Shown here: positions 1-4,943 of the stretch, in pieces
Numbering within the stretch: position 1 is the first letter of the stretch
Layout: each line of letters starts with the position of its first letter
NCBI GenBank assembly: GCA_002396505.1
Contig: DGYA01000013.1
Span: forward strand, 23,230-30,960
DNA from: Cyanobacteria bacterium UBA5018
GTDB lineage: Bacteria > Cyanobacteriota > Cyanobacteriia > PCC-6307 > Cyanobiaceae
Direction: 5' to 3'
Length of the DNA stretch: 7,731 bases
Notes under the pieces: generated by a model
Databases searched by the model: none
The model's input: the letters and a program-made list of their open reading frames with translations, nothing else
What the model was told of the DNA's origin: nothing
Position numbers and translations under genes: made by a program

Positions 1-423
1 GGCGCCTTCTCCGGCAAGGACCCCACCAAGGTGGATCGTTCCGCCGCCTACGCCGCCCGCCATGTGGCCAAGGCGCTGGTGGCCGCTGGTTTGGCCCGCA
101 AAGCCGAAGTTCAGCTGAGCTATGCCATCGGCGTGGCCCGGCCCGTGAGCATCCTGGTGGAGAGCTTCGGCACCGGCAGCATCAGCGATGCAGACCTCAC
201 CGCCCTGGTGCAGGAGCACTTCGACCTACGCCCCGGCGCCATCATCGAGAACTTCCACCTGCGGGACTTGCCGCAGCAGCGGGGCGGTCGCTTCTACCAG
301 GACGTGGCTGCCTACGGCCACTTCGGCCGCAGCGACCTGAACCTGCCCTGGGAAGACGTGAGCGCCATAGTTGCCACCTTGAAAAGGGTGACCGCCGAGC
401 GGCTGGCCAGCAGCGCCAGCTGA
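1..423 (+). CDS. metK: S-adenosylmethionine synthase, C-terminal part (5' end outside window)
   Basis: This enzyme makes S-adenosylmethionine from methionine and ATP, releasing phosphate and pyrophosphate, and acts in the cytoplasm as an oligomer. The reading frame is open from base 1, so the gene begins upstream. The first residues, GAFSGKDPTKVDRSAAYAAR, are the glycine-rich signature loop and the following helix of MetK. The rest matches the C-terminal domain (SYAIGVARPVSILVESFGTG, then FYQDVAAYGHFGR near the end). About 140 codons are present, roughly the last third of a protein usually near 400 residues, and the C-terminus looks intact. The GTG at base 31 is internal valine and should not be taken as a start. 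The sugar kinase follows after 42 nt in the same direction, so co-transcription is possible. Identity is nearly certain from the signature loop. Confidence 0.97.
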   Translation, partial: GAFSGKDPTKVDRSAAYAARHVAKALVAAGLARKAEVQLSYAIGVARPVSILVESFGTGSISDADLTALVQEHFDLRPGAIIENFHLRDLPQQRGGRFYQDVAAYGHFGRSDLNLPWEDVSAIVATLKRVTAERLASSAS

Positions 424-465
424 GCCGCCAGCCGCCGCCTGGATCTCTGCTGAAGGGGGCATCAC

Positions 466-1839
466 ATGCAACCCATCGCCCCCCAAGGCCCCCTGGCGCC
501 GGCACCTTCCCTGCTTGCCCTGGGGGTGGACCTGGGCAGCAGCGGCTTGCGACTAGCCGTTTGCGACGCCAGCGGCGAATCGCTGGCGGAATTGGCCAGC
601 GGCTATCCAGGAGCTTTTGAGGATCCCGAAAGCTGGCGGAGGGGGCTGTTGACCCTGGTGGGTCAATTGCCAAAGCAACTCTCCAGGCGAGTGGGCAGTA
701 TCGCCCTGGCCGGCACCTCCGGCACCCTGATGCTCTGCCGCCCCGATGGCGGCCTGGCGCCGGGGGAGCTAGGCCTGGCCCTGCCTTACTCCCTGGCCTG
801 TATTGAGCAGGCAGATTCCTTGCCGGCCATCTTGGCCCCGCTGCCCAGCGCTCCCCTCTCCGCCGCTCACCCCGCCGCCGCTGACTCCGAACCCGTTTAT
901 CCCGCCGCCGGTGACCCCGCCGCCAGTGCCAGTGGCAGCCTGGCCCGGGCGCTGCGGTTACTAGCCGCCGCCAAGGCGGCGGGCATTGAAGGCCCCTGGC
1001 TGCTGCGCCACCAAGCCGATTGGCTGATGGGCTGGCTGCTGGGCGATTGGCGCTGGGGGGAGGAGGGCAACAACCTGCGCCTTGGTTGGAGGCTGGAGGG
1101 TCAGTGCTGGGGCGGCAGTATCGCCCGCCAGCCCTGGCAGCAGGCCCTGCCGCAGATCGTGGCTAGTGGTAGGCGGCTGGGCCATCTGGCTCCAGCGGCC
1201 GCGCTGGCGCTGGGATTGCCCGAGAGCTGTCAGGTGGTGGCCGGCAGCACCGACGCCAATGCCGCCGTGCTGGCCGCCAATCCCCAGGCGGGCGACGGCA
1301 TCACCCTGCTGGGAACCACCCTGGTGCTCAAGCAGTTTTGCGACAAACCGATCCAAGCCCCGGGCGTCAGCTGCCACCGGGTGGCGGGCCGCTGGCTGGT
1401 GGGCGGCGCCTCCAATGCTGGAGCGGGCATCCTGCGGCGGTTTTTTAGCGACGACCAATTGATTGAACTGAGCCGACAGATCAATCCAGCCCAACCGAGC
1501 GGCCTAACGCTGAGGCCCTCCAGCGTGATCGGCGAGCGCTTCCCCATCGACGACCCCCAGCTGCAGCCGATCCTGGAACCGCGGCCCGTGAGTGATGCCC
1601 TCTATTTGCAGGCCCTGCTGGAAGGCCTGGCCGAGATCGAGCGAGCGGGCTGGCAGCGCTTGGCTCAGCTGGGGGCACCGCCTTTACAAAGAGTGATCAG
1701 CCTCGGCGGCGGCGCCCGCAACCCCCAGTGGCGCGCCATGCGTCAAGGGTTGCTGGGGGTGCCCGTGCTCAACCGCCCCCAGCTCAGCGCCGCGATGGGC
1801 ATGGCCAGACTGGCTAGCACCGTCCTGCCACCGCCATGA
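466..1839 (+). CDS. FGGY-family carbohydrate kinase, probably D-ribulose kinase type
   Basis: A cytoplasmic sugar kinase of 457 residues that should transfer phosphate from ATP to a ketopentose. The N-terminal phosphate motif GVDLGSSGLRLAV (residues 20-32) carries the family aspartate (D22) and a Ser where many members have Thr. GSTDANAAVLA contains D263, the likely catalytic base, followed by LLGTTLVLKQF. Near the end SLGGGARNPQW (from residue 412) is the ATP-binding glycine motif. The overall pattern fits the plant and cyanobacterial subgroup (Arabidopsis XK-1, Synechococcus SePSK), for which D-ribulose is the known substrate; that substrate is inferred here, and D-xylulose is the main alternative. 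The ATG start is supported by AAGGGGG at 453-459, six nt ahead. Residues 129-158 are an Ala/Pro-rich low-complexity insertion. The stop codon overlaps the ATG of the next small gene. Confidence 0.9.
   Translation: MQPIAPQGPLAPAPSLLALGVDLGSSGLRLAVCDASGESLAELASGYPGAFEDPESWRRGLLTLVGQLPKQLSRRVGSIALAGTSGTLMLCRPDGGLAPGELGLALPYSLACIEQADSLPAILAPLPSAPLSAAHPAAADSEPVYPAAGDPAASASGSLARALRLLAAAKAAGIEGPWLLRHQADWLMGWLLGDWRWGEEGNNLRLGWRLEGQCWGGSIARQPWQQALPQIVASGRRLGHLAPAAALALGLPESCQVVAGSTDANAAVLAANPQAGDGITLLGTTLVLKQFCDKPIQAPGVSCHRVAGRWLVGGASNAGAGILRRFFSDDQLIELSRQINPAQPSGLTLRPSSVIGERFPIDDPQLQPILEPRPVSDALYLQALLEGLAEIERAGWQRLAQLGAPPLQRVISLGGGARNPQWRAMRQGLLGVPVLNRPQLSAAMGMARLASTVLPPP
871..924 (+). repeat. GC-rich direct repeat inside the kinase gene
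   Basis: CCCGCCGCCGCTGAC at 871-885 recurs 30 bp later at 901-915 with one mismatch, and CCCGCCGCC appears a third time at 916-924. The repeats encode the Pro-Ala-Ala-rich insertion (residues about 136-153) of the FGGY kinase. The spacing is a multiple of three, so the reading frame survives. The pattern suggests local duplication or slippage in a surface loop. Confidence 0.7.
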
Positions 1840-1958
1840 ACGAGCGCATCAAAGCTGCTATTGCCATCGGCCTATTCGTGGTGCTGGCCGGTTACGTGAG
1901 TTTCAGCGCCATCCGCTTGGCCCTGGTGCTCTGGCAACGCTTCGGGGCCGGCGTTTGA
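1836..1958 (+). CDS. 40-residue single-helix membrane protein overlapping the kinase stop
   Basis: The ATG at 1836-1838 overlaps the kinase TGA at 1837-1839 (ATGA), the classic arrangement for translational coupling. The 40-residue product starts MNERIKAAIAIGLFVVLAGY and ends ALVLWQRFGAGV before TGA at 1956-1958. Residues 7-20 are strongly hydrophobic and, with residues about 21-33, form one predicted transmembrane stretch. Charged residues (E3, R4, K6) precede it and R35 follows. There are no cysteines and no enzyme motif. I do not recognise the family. Support comes from the stop-start overlap and a composition typical of a membrane peptide rather than of noncoding sequence. A small membrane partner or modulator is possible, but no function can be assigned. 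An alternative is that it is a chance ORF in GC-rich spacer. Confidence 0.65.
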   Translation: MNERIKAAIAIGLFVVLAGYVSFSAIRLALVLWQRFGAGV

Positions 1959-1991
1959 GGCAGCAGAATCCGGGTAAACGCAAGCGCTCTG

Positions 1992-2258
1992 ATGGCCGCT
2001 GACCCCCTCACCACCGCCGTGAGCGACCGGATTTGCAAGCACATGAACGATGACCATGGCGAGGCCGTGCTCGCCTACGCCCGGCACTATGGCGGCCTAG
2101 GCGAGGCCCAGCAGGCGAGCCTGCTGGCGGTTACCCCCGAGTTGATGCGCATCGAGGCCGATGGCCAGGTGGTGGAGGTGAGCTTCGACCACACCCTCAG
2201 CGACAGCGAGGATGCCCATCGCACCCTCGTGGCGATGATCAGGGCCATGCCCCGCTGA
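1992..2258 (+). CDS. DUF2470 domain protein
   Basis: A protein of 88 residues that is almost entirely one DUF2470 domain. Diagnostic parts are HMNDDHGEAVLAYARHYGG (residues 17-35), the strand pair VTPELMRIEADGQVVEVSF (residues 47-65) and the closing helix DSEDAHRTLVAMIRAMP. DUF2470 occurs as the C-terminal domain of HugZ-like haem-binding proteins and of the plant chloroplast protein that binds glutamyl-tRNA reductase. Stand-alone copies occur in cyanobacteria. A link with haem or tetrapyrrole metabolism is therefore reasonable from the family, but nothing in this sequence tests it. The ATG is 33 nt after the small membrane gene; no strong ribosome binding site is visible, only the weakly purine-rich AATCCGGG some 15 nt ahead. 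The domain starts within the first ten residues, so the start is probably right. Confidence 0.9.
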   Translation: MAADPLTTAVSDRICKHMNDDHGEAVLAYARHYGGLGEAQQASLLAVTPELMRIEADGQVVEVSFDHTLSDSEDAHRTLVAMIRAMPR

Positions 2259-2318
2259 AAGCAGGTCAAGCAAACCAGGGCAAGCGGCAGGCGCTGCCCC
2301 TACCCCTGTCCTTGCCCC

Positions 2319-2345
2319 GTGGCAACCCAGCCCCTGTGGCAACCC
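2319..2345 (+). repeat. 17-bp-spaced direct repeat before comF
   Basis: GTGGCAACCC occurs at 2319-2328 and again at 2336-2345, each preceded by a C-rich run. It lies in the 142-base gap between the DUF2470 stop and the first possible comF start. The comF frame is open through this gap but offers no ATG or GTG. I see no clear promoter or terminator here. Confidence 0.5.
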
Positions 2346-2400
2346 TGCCAGCAGAGTTGGCCTGGCCCCCACGCACCTACCGATCGCGCCCTGGCTTTGC

Positions 2401-3207
2401 TTGGCGAAAGCCTTGAGCTTTGCAACAGACTTTCCCGCAGCAACGGCCTTTTCCCCGGCAACGGCTCTGCCATCAGCAATGGCACTGCCCACTGCAACCG
2501 CTCTGCCTATAGCTACAGCCCTGCCCATGGCTACAGCCCACCCCTGGTGGGCTCTCGATTGGCTGTCGCGCCCGGCCAGCTCGCCCGGACGCCCGGGCCC
2601 AGATCGCCAACGGTCTGAACGCAACAGGGCACTAAGCGAGCGGCTAACGGGTTTAAGCGGCAGCGAACCGCTGATCTGGTGGGCCGCCGGCAGCTACGGC
2701 GGCTTGGCTCGCCATCACCTGCTGCGGCTGCGGGACGATCCGCGGCCAGCGGGCCTAGCCCCATGGCTGACTGCGCTGCTGCCGCTGCTCCAAGCAGCCC
2801 TGGCCCGGCCAGATGGGAACTTGCCGGCAAGGCTGATTTTGATGCCGATCCCCAGCTGGAAGCGGCGCGCCAACCCCCTGCCGCCCCTGATCGCCAGGGA
2901 GCTGAGTCTGCGTCTCGGCGCGGAGCTCAACACTGCTGTACTCAGCCGCAGCCGACCAGTGTTGGGTCAACACCACCTGGGACGGCAACTGCGGCTGGCT
3001 AACCAAGAGGGTGCCTTCCTGGCCAGGCCGGCACCAGCCCAACAAATCGGCCCTCGCCCGCCGGTGCTGCTGATCGACGACATCCTCACCACTGGCGCCA
3101 CCGCCTGCGCCGCAGCCAATGCCCTTACCAGTGCTGGCTGGAGACTGGCCGGCCTGGTCTGCCTGGCGCGGACGCCGGCGCGGGGCAGGCCCAGGGGCAG
3201 GCAGTGA
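2401..3207 (+). CDS. comF: ComF-family phosphoribosyltransferase-like protein with degenerate N-terminus
   Basis: The C-terminal half is a type I phosphoribosyltransferase fold of the ComF group. The PRPP-binding loop VLLIDDILTTGATACAAANA begins at residue 222 counted from the TTG at 2401, with the acidic pair D226/D227. Upstream, WWAAGSYGGLARHHLLRLRD and ILMPIPSWKRRANPLPPLIA match the family's central region. In naturally transformable bacteria ComF is needed for DNA uptake or processing of incoming single strands. Canonical ComF proteins begin with a cysteine zinc finger; none of its cysteines is visible here. The N-terminal stretch is instead built from 18-bp repeats. The start is uncertain: TTG 2401 (268 residues), ATG 2479 or ATG 2527 (226 residues) are all possible, and the last still keeps the whole recognisable domain. 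tRNA-Phe begins 30 nt after the stop codon. Confidence 0.82.
   Translation: MAKALSFATDFPAATAFSPATALPSAMALPTATALPIATALPMATAHPWWALDWLSRPASSPGRPGPDRQRSERNRALSERLTGLSGSEPLIWWAAGSYGGLARHHLLRLRDDPRPAGLAPWLTALLPLLQAALARPDGNLPARLILMPIPSWKRRANPLPPLIARELSLRLGAELNTAVLSRSRPVLGQHHLGRQLRLANQEGAFLARPAPAQQIGPRPPVLLIDDILTTGATACAAANALTSAGWRLAGLVCLARTPARGRPRGRQ
2422..2547 (+). repeat. 18-bp imperfect tandem repeat, about seven copies, in frame with comF
   Basis: Units start at 2422, 2440, 2458, 2476, 2494, 2512 and 2530, each 18 bp and beginning GCAA or GCTA. The best conserved copies are GCAACGGCTCTGCC(ATCA), GCAATGGCACTGCC(CACT), GCAACCGCTCTGCC(TATA) and GCTACAGCCCTGCC(CATG). They encode six-residue repeats of the form ATALPx (ATALPS, AMALPT, ATALPI, ATALPM), with outer copies more diverged. 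A period divisible by three keeps the frame. The array sits where the ComF zinc finger would normally be. Confidence 0.88.
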
Positions 3208-3237
3208 TCTAAGCTAGTTGAGTCGCGTAAGCGATGG

Positions 3238-3310
3238 GCCGGGATAGCTCAGTTGGTAGAGCAGGCGACTGAAAATCGCCGTGTCCCCAGTTCAAATCTG
3301 GGTCCTGGCA
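3238..3310 (+). tRNA. tRNA-Phe (anticodon GAA)
   Basis: A full 73-base cloverleaf. The acceptor stem GCCGGGA pairs with TCCTGGC (one G-U), followed by discriminator A73. The D arm is GCTC-AGTTGGTA-GAGC. The anticodon stem GGCGA/TCGCC holds the loop CTGAAAA with GAA at 3271-3273. The variable loop is GTGTC and the T arm is CCCAG-TTCAAAT-CTGGG. CCA is not encoded and would be added by nucleotidyltransferase. It delivers phenylalanine to UUC/UUU codons. The gene is 30 nt after the comF stop and marks an abrupt change to lower GC on its 3' side, a common position for integrated DNA. Confidence 0.98.
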
Positions 3311-3698
3311 TTTAAGGTATTTGTAATCGCAAATTTTTTGCATAGAAAATATTTTTTAGTGACTAAAAGTTTGTGGAACTCTGTAAGCCGTCTGGCGGTT
3401 TGACATCGATGCTCATCAATATCGATGTCCGTTAATTAAGATTCTTTCTTGGTGGCAGATGCCAGCGCAATTGGTTTAATTATGATCAGTCCTGGCTGCT
3501 AACGACTGTGATCGCCCGCTCCAGCCCTTCCTCGCTGGTTCGGGAGACGCTGGAAAACTGCCATTTTGGCGATCATGTCATCCGGGAACCTTTGCGGCAT
3601 CAGGGCTCTATTTGCTCTGTCTGCGGTTTTCCAGAACGTACCTAGGTGATGGCCGGTCGTGGTGGCTGCCGGCGGTAGCCACAGGTCATCGCTCCAGT
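3311..3698. other. Low-GC intergenic stretch after tRNA-Phe, no convincing gene
   Basis: The first 180 bases are AT-rich with poly-T runs (near 3334 and 3352) and small dyads, including GCAAA-TTT-TTTGC just after the tRNA, which could help end tRNA transcription. A perfect 9-bp inverted repeat lies at 3402-3429, annotated separately. From about 3490 the GC rises again. A - strand frame from a GTG at 3711 to 3499 (70 codons) is open but has no known motif and overlaps the recombinase-like gene, so I do not call it. CTGGAAAACTGC (3550-3561) and GCGGTTTTCCAG (3623-3634) form an 11-of-12 inverted pair that may be a relic of a small mobile element. Confidence 0.6.
3402..3429. repeat. Perfect 9-bp inverted repeat with 10-nt loop
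   Basis: GACATCGAT at 3402-3410 is the exact reverse complement of ATCGATGTC at 3421-3429, separated by GCTCATCAAT. No T-run follows on either strand, so it is not a typical intrinsic terminator. It may be a protein-binding site, or the transcription end of the - strand genes. Both arms carry the six-base palindrome ATCGAT. Confidence 0.6.
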
Positions 3699-4148
3699 TC
3701 AGATGGGCCACACGTCATCAAGATCCAAATCCAAGTTGTTGTATCTATCAAAAGTGTCCAGCCAATCCGGCATCTCCTCCTTGATCTGCTGTTTCAAGGC
3801 GGTAAACTCCTCTGGCTTGACCATCCCCTTTTCGGTCATGAAAGTATAAAACTTTTTCAGGCTGGCGGCATTAGACTTGATTGAAGTCTTGCTGGACCAT
3901 GCTGCTTTGCGAATAAACCAGTCGCCCAGAAACTCGCCGACATAACTAACGCCATCAGGAGCCTTCAGCGTGTCGCCATTGAGAAGGAAATGATTGAGGA
4001 AAAAGTCAAGATTGTAGCGATGACTCCTGATCGTCACTGTTGACAGGCCTGCATCCGTTAGCCAGCCGCTGAATTCGCCCAGGAGAGTTACATTCTCCTG
4101 GCGGATCTCTTGACACTGCTTATCGTAGTCAGAGGTGTCGTCAAACAT
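3699..4148 (-). CDS. Stand-alone SAM-like (core-binding) tyrosine-recombinase domain protein, no catalytic domain
   Basis: 149 residues. Residues about 20-110 resemble the N-terminal core-binding domain of tyrosine recombinases: LLGEFSGWLTDAGLSTVTIR, then SHRYNLDFFLNHFLL, then FLGDWFIRKAAWSS and SIKSNAASLKKFYTFMTEKG, a helical bundle that grips DNA around the crossover site. The R-H-R-Y catalytic domain that should follow is absent, and the protein ends in an acidic tail LDLDLDDVWPI. I recall database proteins of this length with the same EEMPDWL...RY ending, usually named 'recombinase', so it may be complete rather than truncated; this is from memory. It could bind DNA without cutting it. 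The ATG at 4148 has GAAGG three nt upstream, and the gene follows a 56-residue ORF by 6 nt. It is lower in GC than the flanking genes, consistent with transfer. Confidence 0.78.
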   Translation of the reverse strand: MFDDTSDYDKQCQEIRQENVTLLGEFSGWLTDAGLSTVTIRSHRYNLDFFLNHFLLNGDTLKAPDGVSYVGEFLGDWFIRKAAWSSKTSIKSNAASLKKFYTFMTEKGMVKPEEFTALKQQIKEEMPDWLDTFDRYNNLDLDLDDVWPI

Positions 4149-4154
4149 CAGCCT

Positions 4155-4325
4155 TCACTGATCGGTGGTTACCGCCATTAGTTTACCTGCAGATTTCCCT
4201 GGCTGAGAGTCATCAAGCCATTGCAGGCGCCTCGAGCTGTATGGCGTGGCACCTTGATTGCGTGGCGCCTTGATGGCACCGGTTGAGAATACAGCAAGAA
4301 TAGCGGAGATCGCGATCGGATCCAT
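4155..4325 (-). CDS. 56-residue unknown protein just upstream of the recombinase-like gene
   Basis: The ORF runs from ATG at 4325-4323 to TGA at 4157-4155; six bases separate its stop from the next ATG, so the two genes probably share one transcript. The product begins MDPIAISAILAVFSTGAIKA and ends KSAGKLMAVTTDQ. The first 18 residues are hydrophobic with only D2 charged; the remainder is polar and basic. A purine-rich AAGGCGGG lies about 8 nt ahead of the ATG. Short 'DP(I/V)...A..ATGA' N-termini are seen in small effector-associated proteins of bacterial caspase/conflict systems, which would suit the neighbouring caspase remnant, but the likeness is weak and from memory. The middle spans a 16-bp tandem repeat, which may have altered its frame, so it could also be a decayed fragment. 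Confidence 0.4.
   Translation of the reverse strand: MDPIAISAILAVFSTGAIKAPRNQGATPYSSRRLQWLDDSQPGKSAGKLMAVTTDQ
4244..4275. repeat. 16-bp tandem duplication
   Basis: GCGTGGCACCTTGATT (4244-4259) is followed directly by GCGTGGCGCCTTGATG (4260-4275), 14 of 16 bases identical. Sixteen is not a multiple of three, so a recent duplication would shift any frame passing through it, including that of the 56-residue ORF. Confidence 0.75.
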
Positions 4326-4368
4326 GGGATTTAGCCCGCCTTCATTGGAACAAGCTCAAAATCCAGAT

Positions 4369-4394
4369 ATGACTGCTGTCAAGACAGCAGTCAT
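4369..4394. repeat. Perfect 12-bp inverted repeat (hairpin)
   Basis: ATGACTGCTGTC (4369-4380), two bases AA, then GACAGCAGTCAT (4383-4394): an uninterrupted palindrome apart from the 2-nt centre. It would form a very stable hairpin, with about four bases effectively in the loop. There is no U-tract directly after it on either strand; on the - strand ATTTT begins a few bases further on. It lies between the caspase remnant and the 56-residue ORF, so it could be a terminator-like element between them, a protein-binding site or a mobile-element end. Confidence 0.8.
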
Positions 4395-4481
4395 GACCTA
4401 TTGCTTGTGAGCTTTGTCGATGACCTTAGCCTTAATTATCATAGGCAGCAGCTCGGGAGAAGCGGTGATCTCAAGCCCAGC

Positions 4482-4772
4482 TCAATGGGCGTTAATGCCC
4501 CGCTGTACAGCCCTGGAGCACTGGCGGCTGGGTGGTGTCACTCCTGGCGCCAGCAGATTCGCCCGAGGATATGCGCCGCTCCCCCGTTGATACCCGCCAT
4601 AAGGAGCACAGGATGCTCGCGAAGCTCCCTGATAGCCTCCTTGATCACAGCCATGGGTATTCAAGAATCCCCATATGTTATTAACGCAACCTTCTAATTT
4701 GTTGACCTTAGAGCTTTGATAAGTGTCGATTCCAGCAAGCAAGGCGAATGCGTTTTCTGTAGTTTTGGCCAT
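4482..4772 (-). pseudogene. Caspase-like (peptidase C14) N-terminal remnant
   Basis: The ATG at 4772 opens MAKTTENAFALLAGIDTYQS followed by KLEGCVNNIWGFLNT. This is the first strand and helix of the bacterial caspase/metacaspase fold, whose usual form is FALLIGIDxY...L.GCVNDv..m..fL. After about residue 41 the likeness ends. The rest of the 96-residue frame is Gly/Ser/Pro/Arg-rich, with no SGHG-type histidine motif and no DCCHSG-type cysteine motif, so neither catalytic residue is present and no protease activity is expected. The frame probably shifted or the middle was deleted near base 4650; a second frame opens there (ATG 4654 to stop 4538, 38 codons, MAVIKEAIRELREHPVLLMA). Intact relatives act in stress responses, cell-death systems and phage defence. 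The start region is duplicated just upstream. Confidence 0.65.
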
Positions 4773-4836
4773 CGTAGTCGTGCATAACTAGCAAGGCCAG
4801 TATGTTTCTTGTTGTTTTGGCCAGGCGGTCGTGCAT
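4734..4836. repeat. About 51-bp imperfect tandem duplication over the caspase-remnant start
   Basis: On the - strand, copy A (4836-4786) starts ATGCACGACCGCCTGGCC and copy B (4785-4734) starts ATGCACGACTACGATGGCC. Both continue AAAAC.ACA.GAAA and reach CCTTGCT near their ends. They are roughly four-fifths identical by eye, with small indels. Copy A can be read as LAKTTRNILALL, against MAKTTENAFALLAG in copy B, so both carry the beginning of the caspase-like sequence. Copy A then stops making sense, which points to duplication followed by decay. Confidence 0.75.
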
Positions 4837-4895
4837 GTAAATTAAAGAGTATGATTGCAACGGTAATTCGTGGTTGTTGCTTCATTGAACTCAAG

Positions 4896-4936
4896 GTGTC
4901 ATGTCGCTGACACTCGGCTTTCAGGCACCTGCCTGA
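4896..4936 (+). promoter_or_regulatory. Two inverted repeats immediately upstream of recD2
   Basis: GTGTCA-N6-TGACAC spans 4896-4913, and TCAGGCA-CC-TGCCTGA spans 4921-4936, ending 7 nt before the GTG start. Both are perfect dyads with 6- and 7-bp arms. They could be operator sites, or hairpins in the 5' leader that limit ribosome access; there is no Shine-Dalgarno-like purine run in front of the GTG. Neither matches the cyanobacterial LexA-type box I know. TATGAT at 4850-4855 is a possible -10 box, but no good -35 box precedes it. Confidence 0.4.
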
Positions 4937-4943
4937 TGCCCCG

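Noticed and set aside
2097..2624. Long - strand frame with repeated GRAVA units opposite comF
   Set aside because: It is the shadow of the 18-bp repeat array, antisense to two coding genes, with no independent support.
3332..3360. T-rich tract after tRNA-Phe as a strong intrinsic terminator
   Set aside because: The only adjacent stem (GCAAA/TTTGC) is short and AT-rich; possible tRNA end but not a clear terminator.
3694..3707. CCAGTTCAGATGGG resembles the tRNA-Phe T arm and might be an attachment-site copy
   Set aside because: Only eight contiguous bases match and a 2-base gap is needed; it also lies inside the end of a coding region.
3499..3711. 70-codon - strand ORF from GTG 3711, overlapping the recombinase-like gene
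   Set aside because: No motif I recognise, a weak start inside the upstream gene and no ribosome binding site; could be debris of a transposase or integrase but cannot be supported.
4694..4894. 66-codon - strand ORF in front of the caspase remnant
   Set aside because: It runs through the 51-bp duplication in a different frame from the caspase match and has no protein-like features.
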